A program made the position numbers and the translations under genes. Positions 23,748 through 30,179 of a stretch of DNA of 64,000 nt are shown here, piece by piece. The stretch spans positions 1 to 64,000 of the forward strand of contig NZ_FQXB01000003.1 in assembly GCF_900129845.1 (NCBI RefSeq), given 5' to 3'. Position 1 is the stretch's first letter. The number at the start of each line of letters is the position of its first letter. This DNA is from Cognatiyoonia sediminum (GTDB taxonomy: Bacteria; Pseudomonadota; Alphaproteobacteria; Rhodobacterales; Rhodobacteraceae). Under the pieces are notes generated by a model. It saw only the letters and a program-made list of their open reading frames with translations. It was not told the DNA's origin and ran no database searches.

Positions 23748-23841
23748 TCGGCCGTTTTAGCTGATTTCGACCTGAAAGCTCACGGGCCTTTTTGCAGGCT
23801 TCCGCACAACGTCCTGTAAATAAGTCATATTTTTCAGGTGT

Positions 23842-23891
23842 TTTTGGCGACCCCGGCAGGATTCGAACCTGCAACCTGCCCCTTAGGAGGG
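23842..23891. repeat. attR: 50-bp direct repeat within tRNA-Arg
   Basis: Identical to 12292-12341 and covering the 3' half of the tRNA gene. The tRNA stays intact on this side because the element carries its own copy of the 3' end. The imperfect homology outside the core (23791-23841) was presumably picked up from an earlier host. Confidence 0.92.
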
Positions 23892-23921
23892 GGCTGCTCT
23901 ATCCAGTTGAGCCACGGGGCC
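23845..23921 (-). tRNA. tRNA-Arg (anticodon CCT)
   Basis: The 77-nt tRNA includes an encoded CCA. The acceptor stem GGCCCCG pairs with CGGGGTC (one G-U), the anticodon loop is CTCCTAA with anticodon CCT, and the T-loop GGTTCGAATCC is canonical. It reads the rare codon AGG. The 3' half is the attachment site of the mobilizable element to the left, whose copy restores the gene. Confidence 0.95.
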
Positions 23922-23992
23922 TTGCACTGTTCCTCGCCCAGAAAGCTGCGATCGTCAACGCTTTGACTTGGAATGGGTCCGCCCATTGGTTA

Positions 23993-24008
23993 GACAGTGA
24001 TAACTGTC
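23993..24008. promoter_or_regulatory. Candidate LacI-type operator
   Basis: GACAGT-gata-ACTGTC is a perfect 6-bp inverted repeat, 21 bp before the GTG start of the LacI-family gene. Its position suggests autoregulation. It also lies upstream of the divergent tRNA promoter region. Confidence 0.5.
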
Positions 24009-24028
24009 AAGAACACAGGACCACCTCT

Positions 24029-25054
24029 GTGACCGATCCAAGCAAGCGCCCTCTCACTCTTCGCGATGTCTCTGAAGCCTCTGGTGTCAGTGAAATGACC
24101 GTTAGCCGGGTGTTGCGAAACAAGGGTGATGTTAGCGCAGCGACGCGCGAAAAGGTGCAGGAAGCGGCAAAACGCCTTGGCTATGTGCCGAATAAGATCG
24201 CGGGTGCGCTCGCTTCCCAGCGCGTTAACTTGGTGGCTGTGATCATTCCGTCGCTCGGGAACATGGTGTTTCCAGAGGTTTTATCTGGCATCTCCGAAAT
24301 GCTTGAAAACACCGAATTGCAACCTGTGGTCGGCGTGACAGACTACCTTCCAGAAAAGGAAGAAAAGGTTCTATTCGATATGCTATCTTGGCGACCCGCC
24401 GGTGTGATTATCGCGGGTTTGGAACATTCCGATGCGTCAAGAGCGATGTTGGCGCAAGCTGGTGTTCCCGTTGTTGAGATTATGGACATAGACGGAGATC
24501 CGGTCGACGCTTGCGTCGGTATTTCACATCGTCGTGCGGGCCGGAAAATGGCCGAAGCCATTATCGAAGCGGGATATCGCAAAATCGGTTTCATGGGGAC
24601 CAAAATGCCGCTCGACCACCGTGCCCGGAAACGGTTCGAAGGGTTCACGCGCACGCTCGCCCAAAGTGGTATCGAGATCGCGGATCAAGAATTCTATTCT
24701 GGCGGCTCTGCCTTGGCCAAAGGGCGCGAAATGACAGAGACAATGATGGATCGCACGCCCGATTTGGATTTCCTCTATTACTCCAACGATATGATCGGCG
24801 CAGGCGGATTGCTGTACTTGATGGAAAGCGGTCGTAAGATTCCAGAAGACATTGGGCTTGCGGGATTCAACGCTGTCGAGTTGTTGGAAGGATTGCCGCA
24901 GCAACTTGCGACCATGGATGCTTGTCGGAGTGAGATTGGCCAAAAGGCTGCGGAAATCATCGTCGCTCGTCATCAAGGTCAGGCTGATGTCGAAAACACG
25001 GTCAGCTTGCGACCAACGTTGCAGCCTGGTGAAACACTGATCCGCAAAAAGTAA
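24029..25054 (+). CDS. LacI-family transcriptional regulator
   Basis: This is a 341-residue regulator. The frame is open back to 23792 through the tRNA gene, which is an artefact. The GTG at 24029 gives 'MTDPSKRPLTLRDVSEASGVSEMTVSRVLRNKG', the correct LacI-type helix-turn-helix and hinge ('LGYVPNKIAGALAS'), with an AGGA ribosome site. A periplasmic-binding-protein fold follows (residues 60-340). The closest named relatives by pattern are the gluconate repressor branch (GntR/IdnR type). No sugar operon stands next to it in the window, so its targets lie elsewhere. Confidence 0.85.
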   Translation: MTDPSKRPLTLRDVSEASGVSEMTVSRVLRNKGDVSAATREKVQEAAKRLGYVPNKIAGALASQRVNLVAVIIPSLGNMVFPEVLSGISEMLENTELQPVVGVTDYLPEKEEKVLFDMLSWRPAGVIIAGLEHSDASRAMLAQAGVPVVEIMDIDGDPVDACVGISHRRAGRKMAEAIIEAGYRKIGFMGTKMPLDHRARKRFEGFTRTLAQSGIEIADQEFYSGGSALAKGREMTETMMDRTPDLDFLYYSNDMIGAGGLLYLMESGRKIPEDIGLAGFNAVELLEGLPQQLATMDACRSEIGQKAAEIIVARHQGQADVENTVSLRPTLQPGETLIRKK

Positions 25055-25080
25055 AAAGCCGGAGTTGTGGCTCCGGCTTT
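25055..25080 (+). terminator. Rho-independent terminator after the LacI-family gene
   Basis: AAAGCCGGAG-ttgtgg-CTCCGGCTTT forms a perfect 10-bp stem immediately after the LacI-family stop. With A and T flanks on both sides it could serve both the LacI gene and the opposing small genes. Confidence 0.8.
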
Positions 25081-25082
25081 GT

Positions 25083-25211
25083 CTATCTGTGTTTGTGGTC
25101 GAAGAGTTCGAAAATCTCTTCCCCTGTTCCAAGGGCCGCGTGAGAGGCGACCGCGATGACTAGGATCGCGCCGCCTGTGACCCAATAGAACCGCGCTGAC
25201 AGCCGGATCAC
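25083..25211 (-). CDS. 42-residue membrane protein coupled to the upstream small gene
   Basis: This is a short gene with a GTG start at 25211 overlapping the stop of the 79-residue gene (GTGA, four bases). The product MIRLSARFYWVTGGAILVIA... has one membrane segment (about residues 10-27) and an acidic/histidine-rich tail ending 'EIFELFDHKHR'. It ends just before the terminator at 25055-25080. Overlap coupling, a plausible membrane segment and a terminator right after support a real gene. The function is unknown. Confidence 0.5.
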   Translation of the reverse strand: MIRLSARFYWVTGGAILVIAVASHAALGTGEEIFELFDHKHR

Positions 25212-25447
25212 GCTGGAACCTCGTTACCTGTCACAACAGTTTCAGCTTCTGCTTCAACATCAGCAGCAACGTTCTGTGCTTCTTTTTCGGCTTCCTTGAC
25301 CACCGCTGTGACAGTACCCGCTGCAATCAGCGCCAGACCGAATGTCAGACCCAGCATCATCAAACCGAAGAGTGCGACGAAGGGCGCTAGAATAACGGCC
25401 ACGACGATGCCAAAAGATACGGCGAGGAAGTTTTTGATCGAGTTCAT
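25208..25447 (-). CDS. Small membrane protein, candidate member of the two-component regulon
   Basis: This 79-residue protein starts at the ATG at 25447 (AAAGGAC ribosome site); the frame to 25513 is leader. Residues 5-48 are hydrophobic with two likely membrane segments ('FLAVSFGIVVAVILAPFVALFGLMMLG', 'FGLALIAAGTVTAVV'), followed by an acidic Ala/Glu-rich tail. I do not recognise the family. Its promoter carries a CTTACAA-N2-ATGTAAA element that matches the one before the small gene at 27577, on either side of the sensor/regulator pair. Confidence 0.65.
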   Translation of the reverse strand: MNSIKNFLAVSFGIVVAVILAPFVALFGLMMLGLTFGLALIAAGTVTAVVKEAEKEAQNVAADVEAEAETVVTGNEVPA

Positions 25448-25514
25448 TTGTTTGTCCTTTCGTTGTCTATGAAAGGAATATGCGCACCCCACTATACCGT
25501 CGCATGGCGTCACT

Positions 25515-25530
25515 CTTACAAAGATGTAAA
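25515..25530 (-). promoter_or_regulatory. Candidate response-regulator site, copy 1
   Basis: CTTACAA-ag-ATGTAAA, preceded by GCGTCA. The same block occurs as a perfect palindrome at 27914-27929, and both copies stand about 35 bp from a GAAAGGAA box and 80-100 bp before a small minus-strand gene. Shared spacing suggests control by the regulator encoded in between. Confidence 0.5.
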
Positions 25531-25531
25531 G

Positions 25532-26854
25532 TTACGACTTTTTTGAAAAATCGACTTTGACGATCAATCCGGCGGACTCGCTTTCTGGATTTTCGGACAA
25601 GGTCAGCGCCGCTCCATGCACATCCGCAATGGTTTTGACCAATGCAAGCCCAAGCCCTGCGCCATCTTGCGTGCGGCTTTTTTCCAACCGGTACGATGGT
25701 TTGATGACGTTTTCATACTCATCCGCAGGAATTCCCGGCCCAGTATCGGCCAAACCAATCGATGCGCCTTCTGCAAACAACGTCAAATCCGACCCGTCCG
25801 GCGTATATCGGATGGCATTTTCGATGAGGTTCGCCAAAAGCTGTAACAACAGCACTCGATCGCCGTTGATGATGGTAGGCGATGACAGCTCCAGCTTTAG
25901 CACTCTTCCCCCATGCTCCACGACCGGCGCATAAGTATCCTCGATCTCGGTCAGCAAGGCGCCTAGCGCGATGGGTTCAAATTTTGCTTGGGCCGTGCCG
26001 GATTCTAATTTCGCGATACGCAGGAAAGCATCGAAAATCGAGATCACCTCATCCGCTTGTTCGAGCGCGGAACCAATCTCCTCAACACTATCGCCTTCGT
26101 CGATCTCCGTCGTAAGCGCCTTCTCCAACCTGATCCGCAACCGTGCCAAAGGCGTCTTCAGGTCATGTGCAATATTCGCTGAAAAGTCGCGTGTTTGACG
26201 GATCAGCACATCGAGCTGCTCAATCGTATCATCCACCTGATGGGAAAGTTCATCCAAATCGTCACGAGACCGCGTAACGCCGGTTCTGGCGTTTAGGTCA
26301 CCGTCAGCAGCTGCAGCCAAGGTCCGCGATATCCGCGTCATACGCCGCTGCGAACGCCAACCGAAATAGACGCCCACGCATAGGGTAATCAGGCCGGCAC
26401 CGAGACCAACAATCCCCATCGCCTGTAAGATGACTTCCAAAAACTCTTCTCGACGGCCAAGGTTGGTTCCCACAACCAAATACTCGTCGCCGACCTGCCC
26501 AACGAGGTAAAGCCAATCGCCGTTATCGCGAAGCCTACCATCCGGTCCAGGCCGATGCTCATGGAAACCAAGCCGGACATCGCTCGATTCCGGCAAGACA
26601 GAGACATATTCCGTGCCCGTGCGCGGATAAGATGACGCGACGAACCCGCGCTCAGACACATCGGCCGACACAACCACGAAACGGCCGCGCAACTCATCCT
26701 CGATGCGGTTTTCAAAGACGCGCTCGAACTCAATGATCGAAAAAACACCTGCCAGAAACAGCAGGACGAGAAATGTCAGGGACAAAACTACGGCCTGCCG
26801 CAAAGCGGACAGGCGCGTTATGCGGATCGCGCTAGCCCGTAGGTTCGAAAACAT
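25532..26854 (-). CDS. Two-component sensor histidine kinase
   Basis: This 440-residue kinase has membrane segment 1 at about 22-45, a short periplasmic sensor region of about 100 residues, a second membrane segment near 150-170, then HAMP. The dimerisation domain has phospho-accepting His in 'IAHDLKTPLARLR', and the HATPase has N-box 'LLANLIENAIRYT', 'ADTGPGIP' and 'GLGLALVKTIA'. It overlaps the regulator gene by 23 bp. The layout is PhoQ/EnvZ-like; the short acidic sensor suggests metal or envelope-stress sensing, but the signal is unknown. Confidence 0.88.
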   Translation of the reverse strand: MFSNLRASAIRITRLSALRQAVVLSLTFLVLLFLAGVFSIIEFERVFENRIEDELRGRFVVVSADVSERGFVASSYPRTGTEYVSVLPESSDVRLGFHEHRPGPDGRLRDNGDWLYLVGQVGDEYLVVGTNLGRREEFLEVILQAMGIVGLGAGLITLCVGVYFGWRSQRRMTRISRTLAAAADGDLNARTGVTRSRDDLDELSHQVDDTIEQLDVLIRQTRDFSANIAHDLKTPLARLRIRLEKALTTEIDEGDSVEEIGSALEQADEVISIFDAFLRIAKLESGTAQAKFEPIALGALLTEIEDTYAPVVEHGGRVLKLELSSPTIINGDRVLLLQLLANLIENAIRYTPDGSDLTLFAEGASIGLADTGPGIPADEYENVIKPSYRLEKSRTQDGAGLGLALVKTIADVHGAALTLSENPESESAGLIVKVDFSKKS

Positions 26855-27515
26855 AGCCAGCCCCGCGGCGGGTTTTGATTACGCTGTCGCCAAACGGCTT
26901 TTCGATTTTGCCCCTCAGACGGCTGATATGGGTTTCGACAACGCTGGTGGTTGGGTCAAAGTTCATATCCCAAACCTTCTCCAACAACATATTCCGCGTC
27001 AGAACACGCCCGTTGGATCGCACAAAAGCCTCCAACAGACGAAACTCCTTCGCGTTAAGGTCGATCACCTCGCCCCGCCGCGTACACCGTTGTTTCAAAA
27101 GATCGAGCGAAATGTCCCCTGCCGTCAGTGCCGTGACTTCACCAGTGTCACCACCTGAATTGCGCCGCCCCAATGCGGATACTCGCGCCTCAAGTTCTGT
27201 GAACGCAAACGGTTTCGGCAGATAGTCGTCGGCTCCGGCCTGAAGACCCTCAACCCGATCGTCCACATCGCCGAGGGCCGTCAGAAAAATCGCAGGCGTC
27301 ATGTTCTTGGTCGCGCGCACGGCCTTGAGCACGGAAAGCCCATCCAGCTCTGGCGTCATACGATCCAAGATCAGAAGGTCAAATTCCTGAGTAGTTGCGG
27401 CAACAAGCGCATCGCGGCCGTTTTCGTGCCAATCGACAACATGGCCTGCACGGCTAAGCCCGTCGCGCACCCATTCGCCGATTTCCTTGTCATCTTCCAA
27501 CAGCAAAATCTTCAT
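26832..27515 (-). CDS. Two-component response regulator, OmpR/PhoB type
   Basis: This is a 227-residue regulator. The start is the ATG at 27515 (MKILLLEDDKEIGEW); the frame to 27782 overlaps the neighbouring gene and is not coding. The receiver has 'LLEDD', phosphoacceptor Asp in 'LLILDRMTPELDG', and Lys in 'DDYLPKPFAF'. A winged-helix output domain follows ('LNAKEFRLLEAFVRSNGRVLTRNMLLEKVW...RGAGYVFEP'). It forms an operon with the kinase. Likely targets include the two small genes with CTTACAA palindromes on either side. Confidence 0.9.
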   Translation of the reverse strand: MKILLLEDDKEIGEWVRDGLSRAGHVVDWHENGRDALVAATTQEFDLLILDRMTPELDGLSVLKAVRATKNMTPAIFLTALGDVDDRVEGLQAGADDYLPKPFAFTELEARVSALGRRNSGGDTGEVTALTAGDISLDLLKQRCTRRGEVIDLNAKEFRLLEAFVRSNGRVLTRNMLLEKVWDMNFDPTTSVVETHISRLRGKIEKPFGDSVIKTRRGAGYVFEPTG

Positions 27516-27576
27516 AGACAAAGAGTTAGTCGAAGTGACCCCAAAGGGCCACCTCAACTTCTGCATCGACCAAGGC

Positions 27577-27831
27577 CTATGCTTCTTCTTCATCGGACTG
27601 GCTGTCGCCATCCTCCAGCTCATCTTTGTCGTGACCTTTGCGGTCATCGCAGTCATCGCGATCCCCCCTTGTGGTCCGACTAACCCGCTCCGCAAACTGC
27701 GATGCGTCTTCGACAGTGATCTCTGCGACGACGTCTTCACTGATCCGCGCCGTGTTGGTTTGCGCATATGCGACCGTACCAAGTGCCAATGTTGCGACTG
27801 AGCCAGCGATCAAGAATTCACGAAATGCCAT
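27577..27831 (-). CDS. Small exported acidic protein upstream of the two-component genes
   Basis: This 84-residue protein starts at the ATG at 27831 with GGAAAGGAAG upstream. The signal peptide is 'MAFREFLIAGSVATLALGTVAYAQ', and the mature part is short and very acidic, ending in an Asp/Glu-rich stretch ('DRDDCDDRKGHDKDELEDGD'). It could bind divalent metals or polycations in the periplasm and feed back on the sensor kinase encoded just downstream. That role is inferred from composition and position. It starts a transcript that probably continues into the regulator and kinase genes. Confidence 0.68.
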   Translation of the reverse strand: MAFREFLIAGSVATLALGTVAYAQTNTARISEDVVAEITVEDASQFAERVSRTTRGDRDDCDDRKGHDKDELEDGDSQSDEEEA

Positions 27832-27913
27832 TTTATCTTCCTTTCCCTTGTGCGCATTAGTGCGCCGATGAAAGGAACTTAAGTCGAGCACCTAACGCCT
27901 GCCTCGCGTCAGC

Positions 27914-27929
27914 CTTACAAGTTTGTAAG
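27914..27929 (-). promoter_or_regulatory. Candidate response-regulator site, copy 2 (perfect palindrome)
   Basis: CTTACAA-gt-TTGTAAG is a perfect 7-bp inverted repeat preceded by GCGTCA, matching the block at 25515-25530 in sequence and in spacing to the downstream small gene. Confidence 0.55.
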
Positions 27930-27986
27930 CTTCAAAGAGGGGCCTTGCCCGATAGTCGCAGCAAAGTTTGCCCATCCTTGTGGAAT

Positions 27987-27999
27987 GTTATATTATAAC
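27987..27999. promoter_or_regulatory. Zur box upstream of zur-znuCBA
   Basis: GTTATA-T-TATAAC is a perfect palindrome that matches the TGTTATANTATAACA-type Zur operator known in alphaproteobacteria. It lies 35 bp before the zur start, so zinc-loaded Zur would repress its own operon. Confidence 0.75.
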
Positions 28000-28033
28000 G
28001 TAAAGAGCGCTTGAACGAATCTGAGGCCACACC

Positions 28034-28435
28034 ATGGGACAACGCGGCGAACAGCTCCAAGCAGAAATGCTAACGATCATGGACCAAAATTCCGGTCCTA
28101 TCTCTGCCTATGACTTGCTAGAGAAACTGCGATCAAGCAATGCAAAGATGGCACCTACCACCGTCTATCGCGCATTGGCCAGCCTGACAGAGCAAGGCCG
28201 CATCCATCGGCTTGAGTCCATGAATGCTTATGTCCCCTGCCAGCACGACCACCATCACCAATCGTCGATCCTTTCGATCTGCGATGATTGCGGCAGTGTT
28301 GAAGAGAATGTAGCCCCTGACGTGCTGAACCAGCTCGAAACCGTCGTGGGCGAAAACGGGTTTTCCGCCAAACGTCACGTGATTGAAGTCCACGGCCTTT
28401 GCGGCACATGCGATTCCGAAGAGGCCGTTCAGTGA
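28034..28435 (+). CDS. zur: Zinc uptake regulator, Fur family
   Basis: This 133-residue Fur-family repressor has a winged helix in residues about 8-65 ('APTTVYRALASLTEQGRIHRLES') and a dimerisation domain with His-rich 'HDHHHQSS' (71-78) and two structural-zinc pairs, Cys83/Cys86 and Cys123/Cys126. The Zur rather than Fur call rests on its place at the head of a zinc ABC operon behind a Zur box. Its stop overlaps the GTG of the next small gene (GTGA). Confidence 0.88.
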   Translation: MGQRGEQLQAEMLTIMDQNSGPISAYDLLEKLRSSNAKMAPTTVYRALASLTEQGRIHRLESMNAYVPCQHDHHHQSSILSICDDCGSVEENVAPDVLNQLETVVGENGFSAKRHVIEVHGLCGTCDSEEAVQ

Positions 28436-28563
28436 AACTCGACAGCACAGCCACCCAGCTCCTCTTGGTTGGAGCATTGCCAAGGCTCGCCATCGCTGGA
28501 GCTGTTGTTGTGCTGTTGTGGCTCGGATTTATCTGGGCAACAGCCACACCGGGGGGCCTATGA
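28432..28563 (+). CDS. 43-residue membrane protein between zur and znuC
   Basis: This short frame has a GTG start overlapping the zur stop by four bases and a TGA overlapping the znuC ATG by four bases. The product MKLDSTATQLLLVGALPR... has one membrane segment (about residues 19-38, 'LAIAGAVVVLLWLGFIWAT'). Coupling on both sides within the zinc operon argues that it is translated. It may be a small subunit or modulator of the ZnuBC transporter, or only serve to couple translation. The function is unknown. Confidence 0.6.
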   Translation: MKLDSTATQLLLVGALPRLAIAGAVVVLLWLGFIWATATPGGL

Positions 28564-29303
28564 CAGCTAGCGTCGCATTTCAGAACCTGACGCTGGGTTA
28601 TGACAGGCACCCAGCTGTCCATCACCTGGATACAGAGATTTCGGAAGGAAGCCTGACGGCCATCGTTGGGCCAAACGGCGCTGGGAAATCGACCCTTCTT
28701 AAAGGAATGATGGGAAGCCTGTCTCCGCTCGAAGGCACCATCGATTTCAGCGGATTTGAGCGTGAAGAGATCGCGTACCTCCCACAGCAGTCCGAAATTG
28801 ACCGGAGCTTTCCAATCTCGGTTTTGGACCTCGTGTCCATGGGCCTTTGGCGCGAAATCGGCGCGTTCGGCAGGCTAGGTCGTGCCCGGCGCACTCAGGT
28901 CAGTGATGCAATCGCGGCTGTCGGCTTGACTGGTTTCGAAAAACGCCCAATCGGTTCCCTATCTGGTGGCCAAATGCAGCGCGCCCTTTTTGCGCGCCTG
29001 CTCTTGCAAGATGCAAAGCTTGTGCTCTTAGATGAACCCTTCACGGCCATCGACGCCAAAACGATGCGCGATCTCGTGGAGATCATCGAGAATTGGCACA
29101 GTGAAGGCCGGACCGTTCTTGCTGTCTTGCACGACTATGAACTCGTCGGGTCGCACTTCCCTCAAACACTTATGCTCGCCCGCGAGCTGGTGGCGCATGG
29201 CCCCACCAATACCGTGCTGACAGCGGAAAACCGGTTCCGTGCGCGGCAGATGTGCGAAGCCTGTAACAGTACGCCCCATATCTGCGGGAAATCTGCTGCA
29301 TGA
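28560..29303 (+). CDS. znuC: Zinc ABC transporter ATP-binding protein
   Basis: This 247-residue ATPase shows Walker A 'GPNGAGKSTLLKG', Q-loop 'YLPQQSEID', signature 'LSGGQMQRALFARLL', Walker B 'LVLLDEPFTAID' and H-loop 'VLHDYEL'. The C-terminus has a Cys/His group ('CEACNSTPHICG') that could bind zinc. It belongs to the metal-cation (ManY/ZnuC) ABC class and is coupled to the membrane gene downstream by a four-base overlap. Confidence 0.88.
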   Translation: MTASVAFQNLTLGYDRHPAVHHLDTEISEGSLTAIVGPNGAGKSTLLKGMMGSLSPLEGTIDFSGFEREEIAYLPQQSEIDRSFPISVLDLVSMGLWREIGAFGRLGRARRTQVSDAIAAVGLTGFEKRPIGSLSGGQMQRALFARLLLQDAKLVLLDEPFTAIDAKTMRDLVEIIENWHSEGRTVLAVLHDYELVGSHFPQTLMLARELVAHGPTNTVLTAENRFRARQMCEACNSTPHICGKSAA

Positions 29304-30169
29304 TTTATGATTTCTTGGTCGCGCCCTTCGCTGACTTTGGGTTCATGCGGCGGGCCTTGCTTGGCTGTATCGCAGTCGCCCTCGGAGCCACCCCTGTCGG
29401 CGTATTCCTAATGCTGCGACGAATGAGCCTGACCGGCGATGCCATGGCTCACGCCATCCTACCCGGCGCGGCGATTGGCTATCTGGTGTCCGGCCTCTCT
29501 CTCGGAGCAATGACCATCGGCGGCTTGATTGCGGGCATGATCGTTGCTCTTGGTTCAGGCTTTGTTGCGCGCTTCACTGCCCTGCGCGAAGACGCGAGCC
29601 TCGCGGCGTTTTACCTGATCTCCTTGGCATTGGGTGTCCTGATCGTTTCGACACGCGGCGGCAACGTCGATCTGATGCATGTGCTGTTCGGAACCGTTCT
29701 CGCTTTAGATGACAGCGCGCTCATCCTGCTCTGCTCTTTTGCTAGCATATCCCTAATCACATTGGCGATCTTCTTCCGACCCTTGGTTCTCGAATGCGCC
29801 GATCCGCAGTTCCTCCGCTCCGTCAGCAAACTCAGCGCGATCACGCATTTCACCTTCCTAACCTTGGTAGTGATGAATTTGGTCGCTGGCTTCCACGCAT
29901 TGGGCACACTCATGGCCGTGGGCATCATGATCCTACCCGCTGCAGCCGCGCGATTCTGGGCCCAAGGTATCGGAGGTTTGATCGCCGCAGCCGCTGCCGT
30001 CGCAATCCTGTCCAGCTTCATCGGCTTGCTTTTGTCGTTCCACTATAGCCTACCGTCCGGCCCCGCCATTATTCTGGTCGCCGGCGGTGGCTACGTCCTC
30101 TCTCTTATTTTTGGCCCGGTTGGAGGCATCGTTGCCCAGAACCTGCCACGTCAACACTTCGAAACTTGA
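29300..30169 (+). CDS. znuB: Zinc ABC transporter permease
   Basis: This 289-residue ABC-3 family permease has about eight hydrophobic segments. It opens 'FADFGFMRRALLGCIAVALGATPVGVFLMLRRMSLTGDAMAHAILPG', the typical ZnuB/MntB start with the 'D-A-HA-LPG' loop. It is coupled to znuC and lies 10 bp before the znuA start. Confidence 0.88.
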   Translation: MIYDFLVAPFADFGFMRRALLGCIAVALGATPVGVFLMLRRMSLTGDAMAHAILPGAAIGYLVSGLSLGAMTIGGLIAGMIVALGSGFVARFTALREDASLAAFYLISLALGVLIVSTRGGNVDLMHVLFGTVLALDDSALILLCSFASISLITLAIFFRPLVLECADPQFLRSVSKLSAITHFTFLTLVVMNLVAGFHALGTLMAVGIMILPAAAARFWAQGIGGLIAAAAAVAILSSFIGLLLSFHYSLPSGPAIILVAGGGYVLSLIFGPVGGIVAQNLPRQHFET

Positions 30170-30179
30170 AAGGTTAGTT

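Larger units (their letters stand above)
12292..23891. mobile_element. Integrative mobilizable element in tRNA-Arg(CCT), about 11.6 kb
   Basis: The element is bounded by 50-bp perfect direct repeats of the tRNA-Arg 3' end. From the left it carries a tyrosine integrase, an excisionase-like gene, an XRE regulator, a small membrane protein, the methyltransferase/GHKL/receiver/phosphatase cargo, an unknown gene, then on the minus strand a relaxase with nested mbeB/mbeD-like genes, MobC, and a winged-helix replication-like protein. It has no type IV secretion genes, so it would rely on a helper conjugative element. Cargo genes are visibly richer in A+T than the flanking chromosome. Confidence 0.9.

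Noticed and set aside
23690-23841. oriT of the mobilizable element
   Set aside because: The short symmetry and TTTTGTAC repeats are suggestive, but I cannot match a ColE1-type nick site, so I listed the motifs only as possible arm sites or iterons.
23792-24028. N-terminal extension of the LacI-family frame
   Set aside because: It is read through the tRNA-Arg gene ('PGRIRTCNLPLRRG'), a well-known artefact; the true start is the GTG at 24029.
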